Of a stretch of 64,000 nt of DNA, positions 1 to 7,538 are shown piece after piece (the stretch's first letter is position 1; each line of letters opens with the position of its first letter). Location: NCBI RefSeq assembly GCF_014200395.1, contig NZ_JACHBS010000001.1, positions 1,984,001-2,048,000 of the forward strand. Direction: 5' to 3'. Position numbers and translations under genes: made by a program. The DNA comes from Microcella frigidaquae (GTDB lineage Bacteria; Actinomycetota; Actinomycetes; Actinomycetales; Microbacteriaceae). A model generated the notes under the pieces. The model worked only from the letters and a program-made list of their open reading frames with translations, was not told where the DNA came from and ran no database searches.

Positions 1-1
1 G

Positions 2-196
2 CCCACCAACGGCACCACCAGCATGAGCCTGCTCCGCGAGGTTCGATGGGACACCGAGGGCACCCTCATCGACCGCACCGACACCGTCCTCCTCGGCGAG
101 ACCCTGCTCCACAGCCCCACCGAGATCACGGCGCTCGCCGAAGCCCTCCACGACCTCGCCACCGTCCTCACCAGCAGCGAGGGGGCCCGCCGATGA
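2..196 (+). CDS. C-terminal end of an unrecognised protein (5' end outside window)
   Basis: An open frame runs into the window from the left and ends at TGA 194-196, giving about 64 residues that end in EGARR. Its stop overlaps the next gene's ATG (ATGA), and the codon use fits the following genes, so it looks like the tail of a real gene in the integrated element's operon. I recognise no family. The C-terminal part (roughly residues 38-56) looks helical and alanine/leucine-rich. Confidence 0.6.
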   Translation, partial: PTNGTTSMSLLREVRWDTEGTLIDRTDTVLLGETLLHSPTEITALAEALHDLATVLTSSEGARR

Positions 197-555
197 GCAC
201 GACCGTGCGCGTCCTCGCCGCGCCCGACTGGGCCGATCCCGTCGCGAGCGAGGTCTACGTCCGAACGTTCCACGATGACCCCGAGCTCGACGAGTACGAG
301 GAGCGGCTCACTGTGTGGCGAAGCGCCGACGCCTCACCGAACCCCGCCGCGGTCGCTCGCCTCGAATGCACCGACACGAGGCGATCGATCGAACCTCGCT
401 TCGAGCTCGGAACCACGGCAGGCACACTCTCCCTGTCGGCGACCTCGCTCGAGCTGATCTACGTCCCCACCGCGGCAGACGCCCGCGCCCTGGCAGAGGC
501 CGCTACCGCCCTCGCCGCCCTCCTCGACGACCTCGAGAGGCGGCCGCGCGCGTGA
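193..555 (+). CDS. Hypothetical protein of the integrated element
   Basis: A 120-residue soluble acidic protein beginning MSTTVRVLAAPDWADP. The ATG overlaps the upstream TGA and its own TGA overlaps the integrase GTG, so it sits inside a tightly coupled operon; a longer frame upstream lacks this coupling. No signal peptide, membrane segment or metal motif is visible, and the C terminus is an alanine-rich helix. I do not recognise the family. Position directly before the integrase suggests an accessory or regulatory role in the element, which is inference only. Confidence 0.65.
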   Translation: MSTTVRVLAAPDWADPVASEVYVRTFHDDPELDEYEERLTVWRSADASPNPAAVARLECTDTRRSIEPRFELGTTAGTLSLSATSLELIYVPTAADARALAEAATALAALLDDLERRPRA

Positions 556-1427
556 CAGCGACAGACGATCAGGTGTGGGCGCTGTGGGACGTCCACATGC
601 GCGCCGGCGGCTGCACCGACCGCACGATCCGCAACCGCCGCATCTGGTTCCGCGAACTCGCCCGCACGCTCGGCAAGCCGATCGCGACCGCCACGAAGCT
701 CGACCTCGTCGAGTACCTCGGCCGCGCCCACCTCAGCCCGCGCACCCGCCAGAACTACCGAAGCGCAATGCACACCCTGTTCACGCTCATGCAGGACGAG
801 GGCATCCGGCACGACAACCCCGCCGCCCGCCTGCCGCGCGTGCACGTCGCCCGCCTCGAGCCTCACCCGTTCACCATCGAGGAAGTCCAGCGACTGCTCG
901 AGTCCGGCATCTACGGCAGAACTCGCCTCTATGTGCTCCTGGCCCTCTACATGGGTCTCCGCGCGGCAGAGATCGCCCAGCTGCGAGGCGAGCACGTCGA
1001 CTGGGACCGCCGCCGCCTCTGGATCGAAGCCGCCAAGGGGGGAGTGAAGGTCTGGCGCCCGCTCCACCCGATCATCTGGGAGGTCATTCAAACGCTCCCG
1101 CGCGAGGGCTATTGGTTCCCCAGCCACACCCTGCCCGGACAACCGATCAGCCCGAAGTCGGTATCCAACACCCTGTGCGCAGCGATCAAGCGCGCCGGCA
1201 TGTCCGGCCACCGAGCCCACCAGCTGCGCGCGACCTTCGCCACCGAGATGATCCGCGCCGGAGTCTCCACCACCGTCGCCAGCCACGCCATGCGCCACGC
1301 AAACCCCGCGACCCTCTCCCGCTACGTCAAGCCCGACGACCTCGCGATCCTCGACGCCATCACCAAGATCCCCACCGTCGCGATCCCGACCCGAACGAAC
1401 AGACGGCGCTCGCCGGAGGTCGCCTGA
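552..1427 (+). CDS. Tyrosine recombinase (site-specific integrase)
   Basis: A 291-residue XerC/D-type integrase that should catalyse strand exchange between the element and its chromosomal attachment site. An N-terminal SAM-like core-binding domain (about residues 5-85) precedes the catalytic domain. The expected residues are visible: Arg in GLRAAEIAQLR, the HxxR box in HQLRATF, a late His in HAMRHAN, and the nucleophile Tyr in LSRYVKP near residue 260. The GTG start was chosen because it overlaps the previous stop (GTGA); the longer frame upstream reads through the preceding gene. It carries no arm-binding AP2-like domain and is short, close to Xer-like phage and satellite integrases. Confidence 0.9.
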   Translation: MTATDDQVWALWDVHMRAGGCTDRTIRNRRIWFRELARTLGKPIATATKLDLVEYLGRAHLSPRTRQNYRSAMHTLFTLMQDEGIRHDNPAARLPRVHVARLEPHPFTIEEVQRLLESGIYGRTRLYVLLALYMGLRAAEIAQLRGEHVDWDRRRLWIEAAKGGVKVWRPLHPIIWEVIQTLPREGYWFPSHTLPGQPISPKSVSNTLCAAIKRAGMSGHRAHQLRATFATEMIRAGVSTTVASHAMRHANPATLSRYVKPDDLAILDAITKIPTVAIPTRTNRRRSPEVA

Positions 1428-1972
1428 TGGGTGCACGACTCGCTGGGCGCGCCTACGCCGCGATCGCGCGAGACCCGAGCGCACTCACGCCGAACGCGCG
1501 CCTGCTCCTCATCTGGATGGCGCTTTCTGCCCTCGACAGCGATCCCAGCCCGCTCTACTACCGCAGGCCCGAAGACAGCGCGCTCGGGCTCGGCCACATG
1601 ATCTCGGACCACATCGACGATGCCGACCCCGAGGCTGACAGTCTCCGCAGGAAGCGCGATTCGGCCCTCCGCATGGTTCGACGCGCGACCACCGAGCTCG
1701 TCGACCGCGGCTACATCCAGCGTCGCAAACGGGGTCAGAAGTGGCAGCGAGCCGAGTACAAAATCACCATCCCGACTCTCATCGCGCCGGAACTGTCAGT
1801 ACCTCCTGAGAAGGAACTTTCAGTACCGCTCAGCGGAACTATCAGTACCGCTCAGGAGGGTCTATCAGTACCCCCCAAGGAACCACAGGAACCACAGGAA
1901 CCAGATAGAGGATCAACCTCGGCTCAGGCGCGCACCTTACGTGCCCCTGTGGAGAGTCGAGGCGCTGCATGA
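1427..1972 (+). CDS. Winged-helix protein, candidate replication initiator of the element
   Basis: A 181-residue protein with an N-terminal winged-helix-like region (about residues 15-120: LTPNARLLLIWMALSAL, then a basic stretch around RRATTELVDRGYIQRRKRG). This resembles the DNA-binding part of phage and plasmid initiators and of HTH proteins beside actinobacterial integrases. The C-terminal third is low complexity and repeats ELSVP-type units, because its DNA carries four copies of a 13-bp motif every 22-24 bp. ATG overlaps the integrase TGA and the stop overlaps the next ATG. An origin embedded in an initiator gene is known for lambda O; assigning that role here is inference. Confidence 0.6.
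   Translation: MGARLAGRAYAAIARDPSALTPNARLLLIWMALSALDSDPSPLYYRRPEDSALGLGHMISDHIDDADPEADSLRRKRDSALRMVRRATTELVDRGYIQRRKRGQKWQRAEYKITIPTLIAPELSVPPEKELSVPLSGTISTAQEGLSVPPKEPQEPQEPDRGSTSAQARTLRAPVESRGAA
1791..1872 (+). repeat. Four iteron-like direct repeats inside the winged-helix gene
   Basis: The motif AACTNTCAGTACC starts at 1791, 1815 and 1837, with a fourth variant GTCTATCAGTACC at 1860. Spacings are 24, 22 and 23 bp, about two helical turns, so all copies face the same side of the helix as initiator-binding iterons do. Two copies extend identically to TCAGTACCGCTCAG. The repeats are also translated, so a protein-repeat explanation remains possible. Confidence 0.6.
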
Positions 1973-2385
1973 TCCGACCTCCCGAGACCTACATCGTGCC
2001 CGCGGGCTCCGTCATGGTCCCAGCCCGCATCGCTCGCCTGCTCATGGTCAAGATCCTCGACAGCTACCGCAGCAGGATCCGCGGCGTCGACCCCGAGCTC
2101 GACACCATCCTCACCGCCCTCGACCTCGCCGGCCGCCGATGGGCCGCGCAACGGGCCGACCGCGGAACCCCAGTTGCGGCAACCGCGGAACCCGTCGAAC
2201 CATCGAACGAATGGTTCACCACGACCCAAGCGGCTGACGTGCTCGGGATCACATCCCGGGCAGTACGGAAGGCGCTCGCCGAGAAGAAGCTCACGGGCTT
2301 CCACCGCGGCGGCCAGTGGTGGATCGCACGAGAAGAGCTCGCGCACTACCGCGCGACTCGCGACCATCACGAGGAGACCCCATGA
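1969..2385 (+). CDS. Excisionase-type helix-turn-helix protein
   Basis: A 138-residue protein. The C-terminal half (about residues 82-130) is a MerR/excisionase-like HTH: WFTTTQAADVLGITSRAVRKAL followed by the wing GFHRGGQWWIAREELAHY. Proteins with this domain act as recombination directionality factors or small regulators in integrative elements. The N-terminal 75 residues look helical and unassigned. It overlaps both neighbours by ATGA, so it is translated with the integrase operon and probably controls excision or capsid-operon expression. Confidence 0.75.
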   Translation: MIRPPETYIVPAGSVMVPARIARLLMVKILDSYRSRIRGVDPELDTILTALDLAGRRWAAQRADRGTPVAATAEPVEPSNEWFTTTQAADVLGITSRAVRKALAEKKLTGFHRGGQWWIAREELAHYRATRDHHEETP

Positions 2386-3521
2386 GCAACACCCTCCGGC
2401 AGCTGCGAGAGCGCAGCGCCGACCTCAAGGCCCGCGGCCAGGCGATCCTGGACCGCGTCAACAGCGAGGGCCGCAGCACCCTCACCGCCGACGAGAAGCG
2501 CGAGGCCGACCGCATCAAGGCCGACCGCGCCGCGATCACCCAGCAGATCGACCGCATCGTGGACGACATGCTCGGACAGCGCAGCAACCCCGCGCCCGCC
2601 AACGGCACCCGCAGCGGCAGCACCCTCATCCCGTCCTGGCGAGAGTTCGAGGACATGCGCTCCCAGCAGCGTGCCCTCGGCTCGGGCGCCAGCAGCGGCG
2701 GTGTCCTGCTCGACACCGAGCAGTCGGAGGTCTGGTTCGACCGGCTCCGCAACCGCAGCGTCTTCCTCGCCGCCGGCCCCCGCATGGTCACCGTCGCCGA
2801 GCACGCCGCCCGCTACCCGATCATCACCTCCAGCGTCACCGTCGCCGCCCGCAACGACACCGAGGCGATCACCCCCACCGACCCCGGCCTCGACTCCCTG
2901 ACGCTCGAGCCCGTCAGCTACGCCGCCATGACCGTCGTCGCCAACGAGGTCTTGCGCGACAGCAACGGCCAGGCCCGCGAGATCGTCGAGGCCGACCTGC
3001 TCCGCCAGTGCGCCACCAAGCTCGACGCCGACATGTTCAACGGCACCGGCGCGGTCAGCCCGCACCGCATCTACGGCCTCCTGAACGTCACCGGCATCGA
3101 GACCGTCGGAGCAGCCGGCCCCCTCACCCTCGACCTCCTCCTCGAGGTTCAGGCCACCCTCGAGGCCAGCGGAGCCAACCGCAACCGCATCGCGTTCTTC
3201 ATGACCCCCGCCGACTGGGCCGTCATCCGAGGCATCAAGGACCTGCAGGACCGCTACCTGCTCATGCCCGACCTCGCCACCGACGCCACCCCGTCCCTCT
3301 TCGGCTCGCCCGTCTACGTCAGCGCCAACGTGCCGACCGCATCGGCGCTCGCCGTGGATCTCGACCAGGTCGTGGTCGGCATGGGTGAGGACGTGACCCT
3401 CGCCTACTCGGAGGACTTCGCGTTCGACAAGAACTCGACCGCGATCCGCCTCACCACGCGCGTCGACCTCGGCGTCATCAACCCCGAGGCCGTCCACGCG
3501 ATCACCGGCATCACCGCCTAA
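2382..3521 (+). CDS. HK97-family phage major capsid protein
   Basis: A 379-residue capsid subunit. The first ~75 residues are a charged, helical delta-domain-like region (RQLRERSADLKARGQAILDRV... DRIKADRAAITQQIDRIVDDM). The HK97 fold body follows, with the usual landmarks: EVWFDRLRNRSVFLAAGPRM, SYAAMTVVANEVLRDS, LRQCATKLDADMFNGTG, and the C-terminal DFAFDKNSTAIRLTTRVD. Length and order match the family with a fused scaffold-like N terminus. The ATG overlaps the previous stop. No prohead protease is encoded beside it, which is unusual, although HK97-type capsids without a nearby protease exist in small elements. Confidence 0.9.
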   Translation: MSNTLRQLRERSADLKARGQAILDRVNSEGRSTLTADEKREADRIKADRAAITQQIDRIVDDMLGQRSNPAPANGTRSGSTLIPSWREFEDMRSQQRALGSGASSGGVLLDTEQSEVWFDRLRNRSVFLAAGPRMVTVAEHAARYPIITSSVTVAARNDTEAITPTDPGLDSLTLEPVSYAAMTVVANEVLRDSNGQAREIVEADLLRQCATKLDADMFNGTGAVSPHRIYGLLNVTGIETVGAAGPLTLDLLLEVQATLEASGANRNRIAFFMTPADWAVIRGIKDLQDRYLLMPDLATDATPSLFGSPVYVSANVPTASALAVDLDQVVVGMGEDVTLAYSEDFAFDKNSTAIRLTTRVDLGVINPEAVHAITGITA

Positions 3522-3935
3522 CGATCGCCACGAGCATGCGTCAACCTCACCTCACGAGCGCCTAGTCCATGGGCCACGGAGGAAGGATGGTCGCGGCTGA
3601 CCTCTCACACCTTTCGGGAGGTCGCGAACACCGCACCAGCGCATGGAGGGCCGCCCGGACCAAGATCCGGGCCGGGCGGCCCCACACCCAGCCCCACGAC
3701 GTGGTGCACGCCATGACCCACACCAGCTCGACACCCCTCAAGTGCAGCCGCATCCTGGCAACCGGGCACCAGAAGACAGAACTGGCCTCTGACCAGGCAT
3801 TCTCCTCGCGAGTTTTTCAAGAATGTCCCAGGTTGGTAGACCGCGGCCTGTTCCCTTTTTTCTCTCCCCGCGGAGGGCTCGGCGGCTGTGGGCCGTGTGG
3901 GTCAGAACGCCGGGAGCACCAACGATCGGATCACC
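3522..3935. other. 414-bp non-coding gap between capsid and portal genes
   Basis: This stretch breaks the otherwise overlapping element operon. It contains one strong hairpin (3648-3682) and a pyrimidine-rich, lower-GC segment around 3811-3875. One 132-codon frame crosses it, but its composition and late end inside the portal gene do not look coding. A head protease or head-completion gene would normally be near here; I see none. Confidence 0.6.
3648..3682 (+). terminator. Strong hairpin downstream of the capsid gene
   Basis: GGGCCGCCCGG (3648-3658) pairs perfectly with CCGGGCGGCCC (3672-3682) across a 13-base loop, 127 bases after the capsid stop. There is no following T-run, so it may be a high-GC terminator or an RNA-stability element. 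Confidence 0.5.
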
Positions 3936-5027
3936 ATGAAGCTCTCTCTCCCGTGGCGCACACGTAGCCGCCACCCCTTCGCCAACCCCCACCCCTGGAT
4001 CGGCTCGGGCATCAGTCTCGGCCGCGGATCCAAGGGTGCCCTCGCGATCGTCCCGGTCTATGCCGCGACCAACCTCATCGCCGACCACCTCGCATCCGCG
4101 CCCCTGCACGCCTACCGCGACGCCGGTGGCCGCCCGCAGCGCCTCCCCGAGCAGCCCGCCCTCTGCGTCGACCCCGGCGTGGGCCTCGACCGCTACAGCT
4201 GGGTCCACCAGGCCGCGACGTCCGTCCTCCTCCAGGGCAACGCCTACGGACTGATCCAGGAGATCGACGGCCGTGGTATCCCCGCCAAAGTGGCATGGCT
4301 GCGCCCCGAAGATGTCTCCATCAGCGTCGTCGACGGAGCCGTCACGTACCGGTGGCGAGGGGAAGAGTTGCCCCGTGCCGACCTCATCCACATCCCCGGC
4401 TACGTTCTGCCGGGCAGTCCCGAAGGTCTCTCCCCGATCGGCCTGTTCCGCGTCCAGCTCGAGACCGGCCTCGAGGCGCAGACCTTCGGCCGCCGATTCT
4501 TCACCCGCGGCACCATGCCGAACGCGATCTTCAAGAACGAGAAACAGAAGGTCAACCCGCAGGATGCCGCCGCGGTCAAGGCGCGACTGAACCTCGCGAT
4601 CGAGAACCACGAGCCCATGGTCGTCGGCGCGGACTGGGAGTACACAGCCGTCCAGCTGCCCGCCGCCGACGTGCAATTCCTCGCCGGCGTCCGAGCCACC
4701 GCCAACCAGATCGCGGCCGCCTACCGTGTCGCGCCGGAAGACGTCGGCGGATCGATCGAAGGCGGGACCTCGATCACCTACAAGAACCTCGAGCAGGATC
4801 AGCTGCGATTTGCGACCCGAACCCTCCGCCCTTGGGCGGCACGGTTCGAAGCGGTCTTCAATCGGTTCCTGCCGGCGGGGGAGTACGTCCGGTTCAACCT
4901 CGACGCCTCGGTGCGGGCCGACCTCCTGACCCGCTACAAGGCCCACGAGCTCGCCCTCAAGAATGGGTTCAAGCTCATCGACGAGGTGCGCGCCCTCGAG
5001 GAGCTGCCGCCGATCGACACGGTCTAG
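3936..5027 (+). CDS. HK97-family phage portal protein
   Basis: A 363-residue portal, the dodecameric ring at the capsid vertex through which DNA passes. Family landmarks are visible: VYAATNLIADHLASAPLHAYRD near residues 39-60, WVHQAATSVLLQGNAYGLIQE, DLIHIPGYVLPGSPEGLSPI, the stem-region GTMPNAIFKN, and AAAYRVAPEDVGGSIEGGTSITYKNLEQDQLRF. It is somewhat short at the C terminus compared with free phages. ATG 3936 was chosen over an upstream in-frame codon because the homologous N terminus (KLSLPWRTRSRH) starts there. Portal after capsid reverses the usual terminase-portal-protease-capsid order, and no terminase is present in the window. Confidence 0.88.
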   Translation: MKLSLPWRTRSRHPFANPHPWIGSGISLGRGSKGALAIVPVYAATNLIADHLASAPLHAYRDAGGRPQRLPEQPALCVDPGVGLDRYSWVHQAATSVLLQGNAYGLIQEIDGRGIPAKVAWLRPEDVSISVVDGAVTYRWRGEELPRADLIHIPGYVLPGSPEGLSPIGLFRVQLETGLEAQTFGRRFFTRGTMPNAIFKNEKQKVNPQDAAAVKARLNLAIENHEPMVVGADWEYTAVQLPAADVQFLAGVRATANQIAAAYRVAPEDVGGSIEGGTSITYKNLEQDQLRFATRTLRPWAARFEAVFNRFLPAGEYVRFNLDASVRADLLTRYKAHELALKNGFKLIDEVRALEELPPIDTV

Positions 5028-5177
5028 GCGAGGCCACAGCCCCCGCACTTACCCCGCACATTGAGCGGCTTGGGGAGCGTCACCACGGCATCTCCCGGCA
5101 AGAAGAACCCTGGAAAAGTCAAGAGTCCGGCAACTCCTGCACATCAACCCCACCCATGGCTCGGTAATCGGGCGGTT

Positions 5178-5205
5178 GCGGGTTCGAGTCCCGCAGTCGG
5201 CTCCA
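5178..5205 (+). other. tRNA 3'-end fragment, candidate attachment site (right end of element)
   Basis: A perfect T-arm (GCGGG, loop TTCGAGT, CCCGC at 5178-5194) is followed by acceptor strand AGTCGGC, discriminator T and CCA at 5203-5205. No matching 5' half (GCCGACT with D-arm) lies upstream, so this is a duplicated tRNA 3' end such as tyrosine integrases leave at one attachment site. The intact tRNA should lie beyond the left edge of the window, at the other end of the element. Confidence 0.7.
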
Positions 5206-5224
5206 TGCGCGACGCGATGCGTCG

Positions 5225-5256
5225 CGGGGTTCGAGTCCCTGGCGGCCCCTGCGCCA
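5225..5256 (+). other. Second tRNA-like T-arm and 3' end in tandem
   Basis: Immediately after the first fragment, CGGGG / TTCGAGT / CCCTG (5225-5241, one G-T pair) forms another T-arm and the following bases end in GCGCCA at 5256. No D- or anticodon arm fits upstream. It may be a scar of an earlier integration into a second tRNA. Confidence 0.45.
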
Positions 5257-5375
5257 CCCTCATCGGGCAATCCGCTCCCGAGCCTGCTCCGAACGTCTTT
5301 TGGGAACGTCGTTCGTTTTCCGACCATAGGGGGGTTGGCGAGAAGCCCCGGAGGTCCTAGCGTTAAGCCCTATTC

Positions 5376-5393
5376 GACAGCCGGGGGGCTGTC
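5376..5393 (+). promoter_or_regulatory. Hairpin in the leader of the secreted CAP-like gene
   Basis: GACAGCC (5376-5382) pairs perfectly with GGCTGTC (5387-5393) around a GGGG loop, 28 bases before the start codon. The rest of the 5257-5421 leader is less GC-rich, with no clear -35/-10 pair. The hairpin could be an mRNA-stability or regulatory element; I do not recognise a known riboswitch. Confidence 0.3.
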
Positions 5394-5421
5394 CAGATGC
5401 CACAGCACGGGGGTATGGCAG

Positions 5422-6432
5422 ATGTTTAGAGTCGCGTCCGCAGGAACCGCTCTCGCAGCGGTGATGCTCGTCACCCTGCCGTTCCTCGGCGGGCCCGAGG
5501 GGAGTTTCGCGGCGATCGCCGCGACCGGCTCGTCGAGCAGTTCCCCCGTCATCACGGCTGTCGGGTCGCGCACGAGCGACGAGTCGACCGTTCCGCTCGT
5601 GGAGTTCATCGAGCGCCGCGCCGCCGCCGAGCAGGCGGGAGCGCAGTCCACGGACGACGAGCACACCGCGCAGGACCCGGACGGCTCCACGGCGCCCACG
5701 GGCAGCGATGACACGGATGCGGGCTCGGGTTCCGGCTCCGGGTCGACCGGTTCCGGCTCCGGCTCGACCGGCTCGGGTTCGGGTTCGGGCAGCGGATCGG
5801 GCTCGGGCAACGGCTCGAGTTCCGGCAGCGGTTCCGGCTCGGGCAGCGGCTCGGGTTCCGGCAGCGGTTCCGGTTCGCCGTCTCCCAGCCCGACGCCGAC
5901 CACGCCTCCGCCCCCGCCGCCGGCCCCGGAGCCGCCGGCCTGCCCGAAGGCGATCTCGGGCTCGACGCCCGGCGCCCCGAGCCGCACCTCTGCTCTCGGT
6001 GTCGCGGGCACGACCTCGGCCGACCTGCAGTCGTTCGCGGAGAAGTTCAACGCCATCCGCGTCGCCAACTGCCTGCCGCCGGTGCCCTTCGGCAACATCC
6101 GATACGACTCCTGCATGGAGGACCGTCTGTTCTGGATGGCGGAAGACCCCTCGACCGACCCGTCGAGCGCGTGGGGCCACATCGGCTCGCAGCGCAGCGA
6201 CGGCGTGCCGAGCGTCGGCTGCGACGGAAACCTCGCAGGCGGCTCGAACAACACCGGGGCGACCGTCGCTCAGAAGTGGTGGGACTCGAGCGGGCACCGC
6301 ACCTCGCTCTACAAGCCGACCTACAAGGGCAGCACCGCGGGCGTGTGCATCCTCTTCGCCATGACCCACGGCGGTGTGCCGAACGAGCCGTACGCGTTCA
6401 CCCGCGCCGCGGCCCGCTGGGTCAACTGCTGA
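5422..6432 (+). CDS. Secreted CAP/SCP-like protein with a long Gly-Ser linker
   Basis: A 336-residue exported protein. ATG 5422 starts a clear signal peptide ([24 protein letters not shown]), which decides the start over the longer upstream frame. A disordered acidic segment follows, then about 50 residues of almost pure Gly-Ser, then a Pro-rich hinge ([10 protein letters not shown]). The C-terminal ~150 residues (from CPKAISGS) resemble a CAP/SCP domain, with the phrases [42 protein letters not shown] and a terminal WVNC. Six cysteines suggest disulfides. CAP proteins are extracellular and functionally diverse; no enzymatic role can be read from this sequence. Confidence 0.75.
   Translation: MFRVASAGTALAAVMLVTLPFLGGPEGSFAAIAATGSSSSSPVITAVGSRTSDESTVPLVEFIERRAAAEQAGAQSTDDEHTAQDPDGSTAPTGSDDTDAGSGSGSGSTGSGSGSTGSGSGSGSGSGSGNGSSSGSGSGSGSGSGSGSGSGSPSPSPTPTTPPPPPPAPEPPACPKAISGSTPGAPSRTSALGVAGTTSADLQSFAEKFNAIRVANCLPPVPFGNIRYDSCMEDRLFWMAEDPSTDPSSAWGHIGSQRSDGVPSVGCDGNLAGGSNNTGATVAQKWWDSSGHRTSLYKPTYKGSTAGVCILFAMTHGGVPNEPYAFTRAAARWVNC
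5722..5877 (+). repeat. Gly-Ser hexamer repeat tract inside the CAP-like gene
   Basis: About 26 tandem GGN-TCN/AGC codon pairs encode (GS)n with occasional T or N. The tract forms a flexible extracellular linker and, as a short-period repeat, is likely to vary in length by slippage between strains. Confidence 0.8.
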
Positions 6433-6461
6433 TCACCGTCTGACCGCTCCGCTCGTCGACC

Positions 6462-6477
6462 GCGCGCCCCGGCGCGC
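6462..6477 (+). terminator. GC hairpin after the CAP-like gene
   Basis: GCGCGCC (6462-6468) and GGCGCGC (6471-6477) form a perfect inverted repeat 30 bases after the stop codon at 6432, directly before the promoter of the next gene. No T-run follows. Confidence 0.45.
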
Positions 6478-6481
6478 TGGC

Positions 6482-6487
6482 TAGGCT
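6482..6487 (+). promoter_or_regulatory. -10 box of the Gfo/Idh gene
   Basis: TAGGCT matches the actinobacterial TAnnnT -10 used repeatedly in this window. Here the start codon is 43 bases downstream, so the mRNA has a leader, with AAGGGTCG acting as a plausible ribosome site. Confidence 0.45.
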
Positions 6488-6530
6488 GACCCGCGAGGGC
6501 TCCGCACGGGAGCCCACGGAAGGGTCGACG

Positions 6531-7508
6531 ATGAGCACCGGACTGCGCTGGGGCATTCTCGCCACGGGCGGCATCGCCCGCAGCTTCGCCCGCGACCTGA
6601 TCGATGCGGGTCACACCGTCGCGGCGGTCGGGTCGCGCGCGCCCGGCGCGGCGGCGGCCTTCGCGGCCGAGTTCGGCATCCCGACCGCGCACGGCAGCTA
6701 CGAGCAGCTGGCGGCTGACCCCGGGGTCGACGTGATCTACGTCGCCACCCCGCATCCGGCGCACCTCGATGCGGCCCTGCTCGCCATCGCAGGCGGCAAG
6801 CACGTGCTCGTCGAGAAGCCCTTCACCCTCAACGCCGCGCAGGCGGCCCGCATCGCCGAGGCGGCCGCGGCCGCCGGAGTCGTGGCGATGGAGGCGATGT
6901 GGACGCGATTCCTGCCGCACATGGTGCAGCTGCGCGCCCTGCTCGCGGCCGGCGCGATCGGCGAGGTGCGCACGGTGATCGCCGACCACACCCAGGCGCT
7001 GCCGACCGACCCCGCCCACCGCCTGCAGAACCCCGCGCTCGGTGGGGGAGCCCTGCTCGACCTCGGCATCTACCCGGTGTCGTTCGCGGTCGATGTGCTC
7101 GGGCTGCCGACCGCGGTGCAGGCCCACGCCTCCCGGACGCCGACGGGTGTCGACCGGCAGACCGCGATCCTGCTGGAGCACGAGGGCGGCCGCCAGTCGG
7201 TGCTGCACTGCGCTCTCGACACGGCCGGCTCGAACCGGGCCGTCGTGCTCGGCACACACGGAGCCCTCGAGCTCGACCGGGTCTGGTACACCCCGACGAC
7301 CGTCACCCGCTACGACCGCGAATGGAACGTGGTCGAGCAGCTGCGCCCCGCGGTCTCGGGCCGGGGCATGCAGTTCCAGGCGGCCGAGCTCGAGCGCCGC
7401 GTCTCCGGGGCCGCGCCGTCCAGCCTGCCCATCGACGAGACGGTCGCGATCATGGCCGTGCTCGACCAGGTGCGGGCTCTCATCGGGCTGCGGTATCCGG
7501 GCGAGTGA
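6531..7508 (+). CDS. Gfo/Idh/MocA-family NAD(P)-dependent oxidoreductase
   Basis: A 325-residue soluble dehydrogenase. The Rossmann domain starts at LRWGILATGGIARSFARDL (GxxGxxA-type dinucleotide loop) and includes the family signature EKPF (HVLVEKPFTLN, about residue 100), whose lysine is conserved in the catalytic site. The C-terminal alpha/beta substrate domain follows (GGGALLDLGIYPVSFAVDVLG). This family oxidises or reduces sugars, inositols and trans-dihydrodiols, and the substrate cannot be read here. It stands alone between a terminator and the next promoter. The ATG is preceded by a purine-rich site. Confidence 0.85.
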   Translation: MSTGLRWGILATGGIARSFARDLIDAGHTVAAVGSRAPGAAAAFAAEFGIPTAHGSYEQLAADPGVDVIYVATPHPAHLDAALLAIAGGKHVLVEKPFTLNAAQAARIAEAAAAAGVVAMEAMWTRFLPHMVQLRALLAAGAIGEVRTVIADHTQALPTDPAHRLQNPALGGGALLDLGIYPVSFAVDVLGLPTAVQAHASRTPTGVDRQTAILLEHEGGRQSVLHCALDTAGSNRAVVLGTHGALELDRVWYTPTTVTRYDREWNVVEQLRPAVSGRGMQFQAAELERRVSGAAPSSLPIDETVAIMAVLDQVRALIGLRYPGE

Positions 7509-7526
7509 GGCTCACCCTCCGCTCGG

Positions 7527-7532
7527 TATCAT
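7527..7532 (+). promoter_or_regulatory. Leaderless -10 box of the S13-like gene
   Basis: TATCAT ends six bases before ATG 7539, so transcription should begin at or next to the start codon. This supports the chosen start. Confidence 0.5.
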
Positions 7533-7538
7533 GACGGG

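Noticed and set aside
3569..3967. 132-codon frame between capsid and portal genes
   Set aside because: It overlaps the portal start, has no ribosome site or family features, and its composition does not follow the coding pattern of the neighbours.
5110..5256. A complete tRNA gene at the element boundary
   Set aside because: Only T-arms and acceptor 3' strands are present; no matching 5' acceptor or D-arm was found upstream of either.
5061..5360. 99-codon frame across the tRNA fragments
   Set aside because: It translates tRNA-derived sequence and overlaps the leader of the CAP-like gene; no coding signature.
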